A stretch of 64,000 nucleotides of DNA from Acidovorax sp. Leaf78 (GTDB lineage Bacteria; Pseudomonadota; Gammaproteobacteria; Burkholderiales; Burkholderiaceae_C): positions 186,227 to 250,226 of the forward strand of contig NZ_LMLZ01000021.1 of assembly GCF_001422735.1 (NCBI RefSeq), in the 5' to 3' direction. Position 1 is the first letter of the stretch. Every line of letters begins with the position of its first letter. Shown here one piece after another: positions 51,484-59,937 of this stretch. The position numbers were made by a program, and so were the translations under genes. A model generated the notes under the pieces. It saw only the letters and a program-made list of their open reading frames with translations, had not been told where the DNA came from and searched no databases.

Positions 51484-52443
51484 TCAGATCATTCCGGACT
51501 TGGCCATCGTGGCGCGCAGGCTGGCGAACTCGGCATCCACGAAGTTGGCGAAATCGTCGCCCGCCAGCCAAGCCGGCGTCCAGCCGTTCTTTTCCATGGC
51601 GTCCTGCCAGGACTTGTGCTTGTAGGTCTTGGACAGCGCGTCGACCAGTTCCTTGCGCTGCTCGGCGGTGATGCCGGCTGCGCCGTACACGCCGCGCCAG
51701 TTGCCGATCTCCACATTGATGCCCTGCTCCTTGAGCGTGGGCACGTTCACGCCCTTCAGGCGCGTGGCAGAGGTCACGCCCACGGCGCGCATCTTGCCGG
51801 CGGTGATGTATTCGGCGAACTCGCTGTAGCCGCTGCCGCCCACGGTGACGTTGCCGCCCAGGATGGCCGCAGTGGCTTCACCGCCCCCACGGAAGGCCAC
51901 GTAGTTGATCTTGGCAGGGTCCACGCCCACTTCGCGGGCGATCATGGCCGCTGCGATGTGCTCGGTGGATCCGCGGGAGCCGCCGCCCCACTTCACGCTG
52001 CCGGGGTCCTTCTTGAGCTGGTCGACCACGTCCTTCATCGACTTGAAGGGCGAGTTGGCAGGCAGCACGAACACGTTGTATTCGCTGCTCAGGCGCACCA
52101 GGGGGGTCACCTTGTCCAGGCCGACCGGTGGCTTGCCGGTGATGATGCCGCCGAGCATCACGGCGCCCATGGTCATCAGCGCGTTGGGGTCGCCCTTGCT
52201 GGCGTTGGCGAACTGGGCCAGGCCGATGGCGCCGGCAGCGCCGCCCTTGTTGTCATAAGTGACCGAGCTGGCCACGCCGGCATCCTGCATGGCCTTGCCC
52301 AGGGCACGGCCCGTGGTGTCCCAGCCACCACCAGGGTTGGCAGGAATCATCATCTTGATGGCTGCCGCAGCATGGGCAGACAGCGGCAAGGCACCCACGG
52401 CTGCCATGGCGGCCAGGGACTTGAGGAAGGTATCGCGACGCAT
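51484..52443 (-). CDS. tctC: Bug/TctC-family periplasmic tricarboxylate-binding protein (second set)
   Basis: This 319-residue receptor has a Tat-like signal MRRDTFLKSLAAMAA ending near SAHAAA. IPANPGGGWDTTGRALG, NKGGAAGAIGLAQFAN and FRGGGEATAAILGGN form the carboxylate-binding loops. It heads the tctCBA operon and is divergent from the TctD response regulator gene, which it probably depends on. The ligand is likely a tricarboxylate, citrate being the best-studied. Confidence 0.93.
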   Translation of the reverse strand: MRRDTFLKSLAAMAAVGALPLSAHAAAAIKMMIPANPGGGWDTTGRALGKAMQDAGVASSVTYDNKGGAAGAIGLAQFANASKGDPNALMTMGAVMLGGIITGKPPVGLDKVTPLVRLSSEYNVFVLPANSPFKSMKDVVDQLKKDPGSVKWGGGSRGSTEHIAAAMIAREVGVDPAKINYVAFRGGGEATAAILGGNVTVGGSGYSEFAEYITAGKMRAVGVTSATRLKGVNVPTLKEQGINVEIGNWRGVYGAAGITAEQRKELVDALSKTYKHKSWQDAMEKNGWTPAWLAGDDFANFVDAEFASLRATMAKSGMI

Positions 52444-52518
52444 CAGCTCTCCTTATGGTTTGTCGAACCTTTCGATGATGCGCGCCCTGCCTGTCAAACG
52501 GCTGTCCAAACGCTTAGG

Positions 52519-52575
52519 GAAAACCCCCTGAGGCGCTGCGCGCCTTCCCCCTGAAGGGGGACGCACCCCGTGGCC
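52519..52575. repeat. Short GC-rich intergenic repeat with CCCCCTGAAGGGGG core
   Basis: A sequence with a small self-complementary centre (CCCCCTGAAGGGGG) and flanking GCGCTGCGCGCC lies between the divergent tctC and tctD genes. Similar elements are common in this family as I recall; its copy number cannot be counted from one window. Confidence 0.5.
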
Positions 52576-52704
52576 TGGCATTAGGGCGCGCCGGTGTCGC
52601 AGCGGGGGTGTCGGCAGATAGACTCTGTGAAGGGCCCGAAATGCCTTTTTGCAAATCTGGCTGGATGCATACAGCCTGCCCGTCACAGTGATATGGTCCC
52701 GCGC

Positions 52705-53391
52705 ATGAAATTGCTGCTCGTAGAAGACGACCCCACCATGCAGGCCACGCTGCACCGGGCCCTGACCCGGCGCGGTATGGAGGTGACGCCCGTGGGCGAT
52801 GGGCGGGCTGCGCTGGCGCAGTGGGCCGCGCAGCCGCCGGACGCGGTGGTTCTGGACCTGACCCTGCCGGGGCTCGACGGCCTGCAGGTGCTGCAGCAGG
52901 CGCGCACGCGCGGGCTGCGCACGCCGGTGATCATCCTCACCGCCCGTGGCACGGTGGGCGACCGCATCATGGGGCTGAACTCGGGTGCGGACGACTACCT
53001 GCCCAAGCCTTTTGACCTGGACGAACTCGAGGCCCGGCTGCGGGCCCTGGTGCGGCGCAGCGCGGACCCGGTGGCCAACACCGCCCTGCCCCCGAGCATC
53101 CTGCAGATCGGAGCCATCCGCTACGACACGAACAGCGGCGCCATCTACCTGAACGGCGAGGTCATGGAACTCACCCCGCGCGAGCTGGCCCTGATGCACG
53201 CGCTGCTGGCCCAGCCCGGCCACGCGGTGACGAAAGAGCGGCTGTATGAGCTGGTCTTTCCCGGCCAGCTCGACGTGCAGTACGAGGCCATCGAAGTGGT
53301 GGTCTACCGGCTGCGCAAGAAGCTGGTGGGCACGGGCCTGACGCTGATGACGCTGCGCGGCCTGGGCTACCTGCTGCGGACGGACGCATGA
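52705..53391 (+). CDS. tctD: Response regulator TctD-like
   Basis: This 228-residue OmpR-type regulator has a receiver domain with the acidic pocket VEDD, the phospho-acceptor Asp in VVLDLTLPGLDG (about residue 51), Thr in LTARG and Lys in PKPFD, and a C-terminal winged helix with MELTPRELALMHAL. The start MKLLLVEDDP at 52705 is chosen; 37 upstream in-frame codons are not family-like. Its stop overlaps the tctE start by four bases. It should activate the divergent tctCBA operon when phosphorylated. Confidence 0.93.
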   Translation: MKLLLVEDDPTMQATLHRALTRRGMEVTPVGDGRAALAQWAAQPPDAVVLDLTLPGLDGLQVLQQARTRGLRTPVIILTARGTVGDRIMGLNSGADDYLPKPFDLDELEARLRALVRRSADPVANTALPPSILQIGAIRYDTNSGAIYLNGEVMELTPRELALMHALLAQPGHAVTKERLYELVFPGQLDVQYEAIEVVVYRLRKKLVGTGLTLMTLRGLGYLLRTDA

Positions 53392-54881
53392 CGGACCGCG
53401 AGGCACCCACCGCCACGGCCCGCACGCCCCGGGAGCCTCGACCGCATTCGCTGCGCCGGCGCCTGCTGCTGGGCATTCTGGTGCCGGTGGCGGTGTTCAT
53501 CACCTACAACACCTACAGCCTGTACCACCAGACCCTGGCCTCGCTGCACACCGCCTACGACCGGACCTTGCTGGCGTCGGCCAAGAGCATCAGCGAGCAA
53601 CTGGACGTGACGGGCTACGACGACAACGCCCACCTGCGTGCCACCGTGCCCTACTCGGCGCTGGAAGCGTTCGAGGCAGACAACCAGAGCCGCATGTACT
53701 ACCGCGTCTCCAACCTCAAAGGCGAGGTGATCTCGGGGTTTGACGAACTGCCGCTGTGGCGCGGCACCATCCCTACCCGCCCGCCCTATGCCGCGCTGGT
53801 CGATTTTTATGACGACACCTTTCGCGGCCTGCCGGTGCGCGTGGCCGTGCTGCTGCAGCCGGTGGCCAGCTCCAGCGGGCGCGCCATGGCCGTGATCCAG
53901 GTGGCAGAAACGCTGGAGGTGCGCGAGACCCTGGCGCTGCAGATCCTGCGCAACACCCTGCTGCGCCAGGCGCTGCTGATCGCCGTGGTGGCCTTGACCG
54001 TGGCACTGGTCGTGCAGCGCGCCACCAACCCGGTGCGCCAGCTCAGCCACCAGCTTCAGGCCCGCAGGGAGGGCGACCTGAGCCCCATCGCCGCCCCGTC
54101 CGCCCCGCGTGAGCTGCAGCCGCTGATCGACGCCACCAACCAAGTCATGCAGCGCCTGCGCCACCTGCTGCGGCACCAAAAGCGCTTTGTGCGCGATGCG
54201 TCGCACCAACTGCGCACGCCGCTGGCCGTGCTGAAGACGCAGGTGCAATCGGCACTGCGCGGCGACGTGGAGCCCCGCCAGGCGCTGCAGGAGATCAGCG
54301 ACACCGTAGACCGCGCCACGCAGCTGGCCAACCAGATGCTGGCTCTGGCCAAGGTGGAGCAACTGCGCCAGCAAAGCGCGCCGCCCATCACGCGCATGGA
54401 CGAGATACTGCGCACGGTCGCGCTGGAAATTTCTCCGCTGATCGCCCAGCGCGACCTGGACTTCGGCATACACACCGAAGTGGCGCCGGTGCAGGCGCAC
54501 GAATGGATGCTGCGCGAGCTCAGCCGCAACCTGCTGCACAACGCGGTGCGCCACGCGCCGCTGGGCAGCGAGCTGACGGTGGATTTGCGCACCGATGGCC
54601 GCCATGTGGCGCTCACGGTGAGCGACCACGGCAGCGGCATCGACGACGAGCTGGCAGCGCGCCTGTTCCAGCCCTTCTCTGCCGGCGACGTGCGCACCGG
54701 CAGCGGCCTGGGCTTGGCGATCTGCCACGAAATCGTGCACGCGCTCGGTGGCAGCATCGTGCTGACCAACCGCATGGCCGGCAGCCGCGTAGCAGGCTTG
54801 GACGCCGTGGTGCGCCTACCCCTGTCACAAACCTCGACTGACAATGCTGACGCCGCACTCGCGGCACAATCTGCTGCATGA
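53388..54881 (+). CDS. tctE: Sensor histidine kinase TctE-like
   Basis: This 497-residue membrane kinase has a first membrane segment near residues 25-45, a periplasmic sensing domain (about 46-200), a second membrane segment near 205-222, HAMP, the H-box RFVRDASHQLRTPLAVL and an ATPase domain with NLLHNAVRHAP, DHGSGIDDE and GSGLGLAIC. It is coupled to tctD by ATGA overlap. The sensing domain is the 2CSK_N type known from TctE, so an external tricarboxylate is the likely signal. Confidence 0.92.
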   Translation: MTDREAPTATARTPREPRPHSLRRRLLLGILVPVAVFITYNTYSLYHQTLASLHTAYDRTLLASAKSISEQLDVTGYDDNAHLRATVPYSALEAFEADNQSRMYYRVSNLKGEVISGFDELPLWRGTIPTRPPYAALVDFYDDTFRGLPVRVAVLLQPVASSSGRAMAVIQVAETLEVRETLALQILRNTLLRQALLIAVVALTVALVVQRATNPVRQLSHQLQARREGDLSPIAAPSAPRELQPLIDATNQVMQRLRHLLRHQKRFVRDASHQLRTPLAVLKTQVQSALRGDVEPRQALQEISDTVDRATQLANQMLALAKVEQLRQQSAPPITRMDEILRTVALEISPLIAQRDLDFGIHTEVAPVQAHEWMLRELSRNLLHNAVRHAPLGSELTVDLRTDGRHVALTVSDHGSGIDDELAARLFQPFSAGDVRTGSGLGLAICHEIVHALGGSIVLTNRMAGSRVAGLDAVVRLPLSQTSTDNADAALAAQSAA

Positions 54882-55306
54882 CTACCACGCTGGAGACAAT
54901 GCGCCTGGACAAGTGGCTCTGGTGCGCCCGTTTTTACAAGACCCGCGGCCTGGCCACGGAAGAGATATCCAAAGGCCGCGTCACCGTCAACGGCCAGGCG
55001 GCCAAGCCGGCCCGCGACCTGCGCTGCGGGGATACCGTGGCCCTGCGCCAGGGCCCCGTGGCCCGTAGCGTCGTGGTGCGCGGCCTGAGCGGCTACCGCG
55101 GCCCTGCCCCCGTAGCCCAACAGCTGTACGAAGAAACGCCGGACAGCACCGCCGCCCGCGAGCAATTGGCCGAACAACGCCGGCTGGCCCCGGAGCCATC
55201 TGCCACCCTGCAAGAAGGCCGCCCCACCAAACGCGACCGCCGCGAGATTGCTCGCGTCGGGGCTCGGGGCTGGGGTGATCGGTGGAGTGCTTCTATCGAA
55301 GAGTGA
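54878..55306 (+). CDS. hslR: Heat-shock protein 15-like S4 RNA-binding protein
   Basis: This 142-residue protein has an S4 RNA-binding domain (residues 8-70: RLDKWLWCARFYKTRGLATEEISKG) and a basic C-terminal tail (GRPTKRDRREI), the build of Hsp15. Hsp15 binds stalled 50S subunits that carry peptidyl-tRNA and helps recycle them. The start may be at 54878, overlapping tctE by four bases, or at the Met seven codons later. It has its own terminator 5 bases beyond the stop. Confidence 0.9.
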   Translation: MTTTLETMRLDKWLWCARFYKTRGLATEEISKGRVTVNGQAAKPARDLRCGDTVALRQGPVARSVVVRGLSGYRGPAPVAQQLYEETPDSTAAREQLAEQRRLAPEPSATLQEGRPTKRDRREIARVGARGWGDRWSASIEE

Positions 55307-55311
55307 TGGCT

Positions 55312-55337
55312 GAGGCCTAATGCGGCCTCTTCTTTTT
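55312..55337 (+). terminator. Intrinsic terminator of hslR
   Basis: GAGGCC and GGCCTC pair around a 6-base loop and are followed by TTCTTTTTCC. It lies six bases after the hslR stop. Confidence 0.8.
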
Positions 55338-55452
55338 CCAACGTTTTTGCAGCGTGATGATTACCATTGACGGCCATTCGAGCATCTGGGCTCGATGGGC
55401 GGAGGGGCGACTACACGCCTTCGAACATCGAGCATTCCCAGGCGCAAACAAC

Positions 55453-55485
55453 AAAGCCCTGCACATTGTCTGATACAGGGCTTTT
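55453..55485. terminator. Hairpin between hslR and csbD
   Basis: AAAGCCCTG and CAGGGCTTT form a perfect 9-base stem with a 14-base loop; T and A flank the ends on either strand. It could terminate the csbD transcript coming from the right. Confidence 0.6.
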
Positions 55486-55533
55486 GGTCATCCTTCGGGG
55501 CTGAACCCCGAAAGTATGCAGGTCAACTCAAGG

Positions 55534-55713
55534 TTACTTTGCAGCGTCCTTGATGGCTTCCTTGGCGTCGCCGTAGTTCTTTTGAACGTTGCCTTCAACT
55601 TGCTTGGCGGCACCCTTGGCTTGCTGCTCAGGGCTGTTGATCACTTCGCCGGTCTTTTCTTGAACCTTACCAGCAACTTCTTTCAGAGCGCCCTTGACTT
55701 GATCGGTATTCAT
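55534..55713 (-). CDS. CsbD-family stress protein
   Basis: This 59-residue protein reads MNTDQVKGALKEVAGKVQEK and is made of the Gly/Lys/Ala-rich repeats of the CsbD family (GKVQEK, GAAKQVEGNVQK). GGAGG lies upstream of the ATG. CsbD-like proteins are general-stress induced and highly hydrophilic; their biochemical role is unknown. The gene is single and flanked by intergenic sequence. Confidence 0.92.
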   Translation of the reverse strand: MNTDQVKGALKEVAGKVQEKTGEVINSPEQQAKGAAKQVEGNVQKNYGDAKEAIKDAAK

Positions 55714-56045
55714 GGTGATTCCTCCGTTAGGTTTTATGCAAGCAATATGGCTTTGCATGACCGATAGGTTAGGCGCCGATGAGTTGGCCGAGCGCGGGTA
55801 AAAGCCGTTGCGTGGCGTCGGCTGGAGCCTACAGGACAGGTACATCCCCGACCTTGCTGAAATCCGTGTGTTTTAAGCAGGCACGGGCACGCCGTAATCC
55901 GCTCGCTGCTGGCTGCTTCGGCAATCCACTGCATTAGCTTGGAGATTCGCTGCCACACGCCACATTGCCTGATTGAGTGGCCCCGAGAATCCAATCCTCG
56001 CGGCTGCGGGCGCGATGGGATTCGTCCGACGGCCACTCTCCACTC
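55714..56045. other. 332-base region with no recognised gene
   Basis: The stretch upstream of csbD up to the histidine kinase stop contains no convincing open frame, RNA gene or repeat. It presumably holds the csbD promoter. Confidence 0.45.
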
Positions 56046-58136
56046 TCAGATCATCTCGCGAACACGCATACCGAACTCATCGATCGAAAAGGGTTTTGTC
56101 ATCACCGCCATGCCAGGCTCCAGGTGCCCGCTTCCAACGAGCGCGTTCTCGGCATAGCCCGTGACGAACAAGATTTTTAGCCGTGGACGCACCGTGCGGG
56201 CTGCATCGGCGAGTTGACGACCGTTCATGCCGCCGGGCAATCCCACGTCGGTGACCAACAGATCGATGACGGAATCGGACTGCAGCACCCGCAGTCCCGT
56301 ACTTCCATCGACGGCTTCCAGCACGGTGTAACCCTGTTGCTGAAGCACCTCGCTCATCAGCATGCGCACGGCGGATTCATCGTCCACGACCAGCACCGTT
56401 CCGTTCTGCGAGCTCAGTGGCACGAACTGCTTGTCCGATGGCAGGCTATTGTCTTGCGTGCCGGTGTGGCGCGGCAGGTAGATGCACATCGTGGTGCCAA
56501 CGCCCACCTCCGAATGGATGCGTACCTGCCCACCCGACTGCTGGGCAAAGCCGTAGATCATGGACAGACCGAGGCCAGTACCCTGGCCCATGGGCTTGGT
56601 GGTGAAAAAGGGATCGAATGCCTTGGCCTGCACTTCCGGCGTCATGCCAGCGCCGGTGTCCGTCACGCTCAGCGTCACGTACTGTCCAGCGGCCAGGCCT
56701 TGCGCTCGCGCCGCCTGCGCATCCATCCAGACGTTCGCGGTTTCCATGGTGATGCGGCCGCCATGCGGCATGGCGTCGCGCGCATTGATGCACAGGTTGA
56801 GCAGCGCACTTTCGAGCTGCGGTGCATCAACCAGGGTGGCCCAAAGGTTGGCCGCTCCGATCGTCTCGATGTGGATGGCGGGTCCCACCGTGCGGCGGAT
56901 CAGCTCTTCCATGCCAGCGACCAGTTGGTTGACATCCACGGCCTTGGGGTCCAACGTCTGGCGACGGGAAAATGCCAGCAATCGATGGGTCAATGCGGCT
57001 GCGCGGCGCGCAGCCCCCTGGGCCACCGTCACATAGCGATTGATTTCCGTGGTCCGGCCTTGTGCAATCTGCCGCTGCATCAACTCCAGGGAGCCCGTGA
57101 TGGCTGTCAACAGGTTGTTGAAATCGTGGGCCAGACCTCCCGTCAGCTGCCCCACTGCCTCCATCTTCTGGGCCTGCCGCAAAGCATCCTCGGTGGCCAT
57201 CAACTCGCGCACTGTGCTGTTCACCCTCTGCGCCAGGTTCTGGTTGGCTTCGGCCAAGGCGCGCTGAGCCTTGACCTGTTCGGTGACGTCGTAGCCGCCG
57301 ACAAAAATGCCGGTGACGGCGCCACGGGGGTCACGGACAGGCTCATACCGCAAGTCGATGTAGCGGTCTGCTTCATCTGCGGCCCGATTGTCGAGGTGGA
57401 TCGGCGTGGCCTGGGCAGAATAGGATTCTCCCGTGGCATAGACCTTGTCCAGCAATTCGTAGAACCCTTGGTTCTGCAGTTCCGGAAACACCTCGCGCAC
57501 CGTACGGCCGAGGAAATCGCGGGCTCCGGATATCTCGACATAGGCATCGTTGACGTACTCGAACCTGTGCTCCGGCCCAGACAGAATGCTGACGAATCCA
57601 GGCATCTGCTGCAGGGTCTGGCGCTGACGCTCGGTACTTTCGCGCAGGGCCGTGTCCGCCAGGACTTTGGCCGTGGTTTCGTTGGTGAAGATGAAAAGTC
57701 CCGCCACCTCACCATCGGCGCCCAAAATGCGCGAGTACGAAAACGTCCACCAGGTGTCCGCCATGCCGCGGTCTGTGGACAGCTTCCAGTGCAGATCATT
57801 GAAGCGCTGGCTCCTGCCGGCCATCGCCTCGGCAATGATCGGATGGGCCTGCTCGAGCGCATCCGACCAGACCTCATCGAACAAGGCACCCATGGCCCAG
57901 TCCACCCGGGGACCGAGCAATGGAATGTAGGTCTCGTTGAAGAAAAAGTGCAGCTGGGGACCCCAGCACAGGATCATGGACTCGGGAGAGTTGAGCACCA
58001 GACTGAGCGCTACTTTGAGTCCCTCGGGCCATTGTTCCGGCTGCCCCAAAGGATGCCCTGACCAATCACGGCGGAGAATCAGTTCCGTGGCACGACCGCC
58101 ACCGGATAGAAAGGGAATGGGAGCATCGTGGCGCAT
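56046..58136 (-). CDS. Hybrid sensor histidine kinase with PAS domains and receiver
   Basis: The protein has 696 residues from MRHDAPIPFLSGGG. Two PAS-like domains are seen (about 20-150 and 180-310; the second with QQMPGFVSILSGPEHRFEYVN). A HisKA/HATPase module follows, with GGLAHDFNNLL holding the His near 345, NLCINARDAMP and GTGLGLSMIYGFAQQSGG, and a C-terminal receiver domain (about 575-696) with the phospho-Asp in LLVTDVGLPGG and Lys in TKPFS. It has no membrane segment. The frame is open 43 codons further upstream but without domain similarity. Signal and target are unknown; it stands alone. Confidence 0.88.
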   Translation of the reverse strand: MRHDAPIPFLSGGGRATELILRRDWSGHPLGQPEQWPEGLKVALSLVLNSPESMILCWGPQLHFFFNETYIPLLGPRVDWAMGALFDEVWSDALEQAHPIIAEAMAGRSQRFNDLHWKLSTDRGMADTWWTFSYSRILGADGEVAGLFIFTNETTAKVLADTALRESTERQRQTLQQMPGFVSILSGPEHRFEYVNDAYVEISGARDFLGRTVREVFPELQNQGFYELLDKVYATGESYSAQATPIHLDNRAADEADRYIDLRYEPVRDPRGAVTGIFVGGYDVTEQVKAQRALAEANQNLAQRVNSTVRELMATEDALRQAQKMEAVGQLTGGLAHDFNNLLTAITGSLELMQRQIAQGRTTEINRYVTVAQGAARRAAALTHRLLAFSRRQTLDPKAVDVNQLVAGMEELIRRTVGPAIHIETIGAANLWATLVDAPQLESALLNLCINARDAMPHGGRITMETANVWMDAQAARAQGLAAGQYVTLSVTDTGAGMTPEVQAKAFDPFFTTKPMGQGTGLGLSMIYGFAQQSGGQVRIHSEVGVGTTMCIYLPRHTGTQDNSLPSDKQFVPLSSQNGTVLVVDDESAVRMLMSEVLQQQGYTVLEAVDGSTGLRVLQSDSVIDLLVTDVGLPGGMNGRQLADAARTVRPRLKILFVTGYAENALVGSGHLEPGMAVMTKPFSIDEFGMRVREMI

Positions 58137-58329
58137 ACCTGATTTTAGGCGGCGGTGTACTGCCCCACTTGCCACCACGAGGGCCACGCCAATCAGCCTG
58201 CGCGTGACACCAAAGTGGATGAAAACATCTCCAGGAAAGCAGCTGTGCAATCGATTGCGGCACACCTGAAAACTCTACCGGGTCATTTTTGGGCGAATGT
58301 CTGAGCGGGAAAACACCCCGCTAAAGAAA

Positions 58330-58360
58330 AAAGCCTAAGTGAGTCAATCACTTAGGCTTT
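58330..58360 (-). terminator. Intrinsic terminator after tRNA-Ser
   Basis: AAAGCCTAAGTGA pairs with TCACTTAGGCTTT, with a T-rich run following on the minus strand. It lies five bases downstream of the tRNA-Ser 3' end. Confidence 0.9.
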
Positions 58361-58364
58361 ATCT

Positions 58365-58457
58365 TGGCGGAAACGGAGGGATTCGAACCCTCGATGAGGC
58401 TCTACACCCCATACTCCCTTAGCAGGGGAGCACCTTCGGCCACTCGGTCACGTTTCC
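58365..58457 (-). tRNA. tRNA-Ser (anticodon GCT)
   Basis: The minus strand starts GGAAACG and ends CGTTTCCGCCA with the CCA encoded. The anticodon stem CTCCC/GGGAG encloses CTGCTAA, giving anticodon GCT (AGC/AGU codons). The T-arm has GGTTCGAATCC and a long variable arm follows the anticodon stem, as in serine tRNAs. It is immediately followed by a terminator. Confidence 0.97.
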
Positions 58458-58499
58458 AATCCCACTATTATGCCTCATTTCGGAGGCGGTTCTGGCGGA

Positions 58500-58690
58500 T
58501 CAGGCGGCGTGCTGAGGCTGCGCGAATGCCTCGTGCAGGCTGCGCACTGCCAGCTCCACGTATTTCTCGTCGATCACGACCGAGGCCTCGTGATGTTGGA
58601 GGGGGAGATCATCTGGATGATGATGCGTGCTGCCCTCAGCACGCCGAACATCTCGGCGGCCACGCCCACGTGGTTGCGCAGCAGAGCCCA
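58500..58690 (-). pseudogene. lysC: Remnant of the lysC aspartokinase gene (C-terminal end, frameshifted)
   Basis: On the minus strand the codons from about 58684 read LRNHVGVAAEMF and, after the ATC repeats, IIIQMISPSN; a shift of frame then gives VVIDEKYVELAVRSLHEAFA and a stop. In betaproteobacterial aspartokinase the C-terminus reads in one frame as R-S-H-V-G-V-A ... I-Q-M-I-S-T-S-E-I-K ... V-V-I-D-E-K-Y-M-E-L-A-V-R. So about 60 codons of the last ACT domain remain, broken by a frameshift near 58590-58605, and the first 85% of the gene is missing. The place after tilS and before tRNA-Ser is where intact lysC lies in relatives, as I recall. A functional copy must be elsewhere. Confidence 0.85.
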
Positions 58691-58740
58691 TCGAGGTGCG
58701 GCCGTGTGGTGAACGATCAAATGCCGTTGGTTTGGACAGA

Positions 58741-59706
58741 TTAGCGGACCAACACCTGGGGACTGCACCAATCGAGGTGGGCACCGTTTCGCACCACGAA
58801 GCCCCGCCCTACCTTGATGTGGATGCGGTGGCCCCGTGTGGTGCAGGCCGCGACCTGGCCCAGCAGCTCGTGGAGCTGCGCCGCGGCGGGAGTGGTCTGG
58901 TGGACGGTGCGCAGCCAGTGCCGCAGCACGTTGGCCTGGCGCGCCCGACCCAGGCCCTGCAACAGCTGGATCGAGGGCGGCGTGCCCACCCGTTGCGCAT
59001 CTTCGAGAGCCAGCTCGTCCAGCAGCTCTGCGGCCTGCGCTGCGTTCGATGCAGACCGCGCGAAGGTGTCGCGAAACGCGGGGAAGGCGACCTCGAGGGC
59101 GGGCAGAAGCTGGGCTCGGATGCGGTTGCGGGTAAAGCGCTCATCGGTGTTGGTGGGGTCTTCCACCCAGGTGCGGCCCTGGGCGCGCAACCAGCTGCGG
59201 ACATCGGCCGCGGACACCTGCAGCAGCGGGCGGTGCCACTGCAGGCCTGACCGCTCCCACTGCGCGGGCATGGCCGCCAGGCCTGCCACGCCGGCACCGC
59301 GCGACAGGGCCAGGAGCACGGTCTCGACCTGGTCGTCCGCGTGTTGGGCCAATGCTATGGATTTGATAGCTTCTGGCGCTTGCCTATCCAGCGCTACGGC
59401 ATCCAAAGCCTTGTACCTGGCCTGTCGGGCCGCGTCTTCCGGGCTTTGGCCGGGCGCGGGCCGCGCATCCAGGCGGCGGATGGCCAACGGCACGTTCAGG
59501 TCCTGGCACAGGGCCACGCAGTGGTGCTCGAAGCCGTCGGCGGCTGCCTGCAGGCCATGGTGCACGTGGATGGCCCGCACCTGGCCGGGCCAGCGTCGCG
59601 CGCAGGCCAGCAGCAAGGCGGTGGAATCGGCGCCGCCGCTCAGGCCCACGGCCAACGGAAGCGCTGGCGCGAATGCCTGGATAGCGGCGTCGAAAGGTTG
59701 TGTCAC
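58741..59706 (-). CDS. tilS: tRNA(Ile)-lysidine synthetase
   Basis: This 321-residue ATP-dependent enzyme converts C34 of tRNA-Ile(CAU) to lysidine. The PP-loop GLSGGADSTALL is at residues 21-32, and QHADDQVETVLL at 121-132 and the VEDPTNTDERFTRNRIR segment are conserved. The insert at residues 100-118, LDAVALDRQAPEAIKSIAL, is encoded by one of the dispersed repeats, yet the frame is kept. The protein is of the short type without the full C-terminal domains of E. coli TilS. Downstream, only a remnant of lysC separates it from tRNA-Ser. Confidence 0.93.
   Translation of the reverse strand: MTQPFDAAIQAFAPALPLAVGLSGGADSTALLLACARRWPGQVRAIHVHHGLQAAADGFEHHCVALCQDLNVPLAIRRLDARPAPGQSPEDAARQARYKALDAVALDRQAPEAIKSIALAQHADDQVETVLLALSRGAGVAGLAAMPAQWERSGLQWHRPLLQVSAADVRSWLRAQGRTWVEDPTNTDERFTRNRIRAQLLPALEVAFPAFRDTFARSASNAAQAAELLDELALEDAQRVGTPPSIQLLQGLGRARQANVLRHWLRTVHQTTPAAAQLHELLGQVAACTTRGHRIHIKVGRGFVVRNGAHLDWCSPQVLVR
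59353..59408 (+). repeat. Dispersed repeat, copy 5, inside tilS
   Basis: The copy contains gctatggatttgatagc, gcgcttgcctatccagcgct and a short A-rich tail, and so encodes about 19 residues of TilS on the other strand. Its length is a multiple that keeps the frame. See the repeat finding. Confidence 0.78.
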
Positions 59707-59937
59707 GCCAGGCCCTCTGACATTGCGGTTGTGACGTGCCCGGCCCGATCAGCACGACACACGCCGACACGACGCACGATGACGCGTTCTATAAGTTCCA
59801 AACGACAGCAACCCATTCCCATAGGGGCGAATTATCGCGGCGTCCGCACACACCGCCCCATTGCTGTCCCATCGCTACCCCAGCGCTGCAGCGTCCCGCA
59901 CTGCAGCCGCATCGGCGACCGCGGCATCCACAGGACG

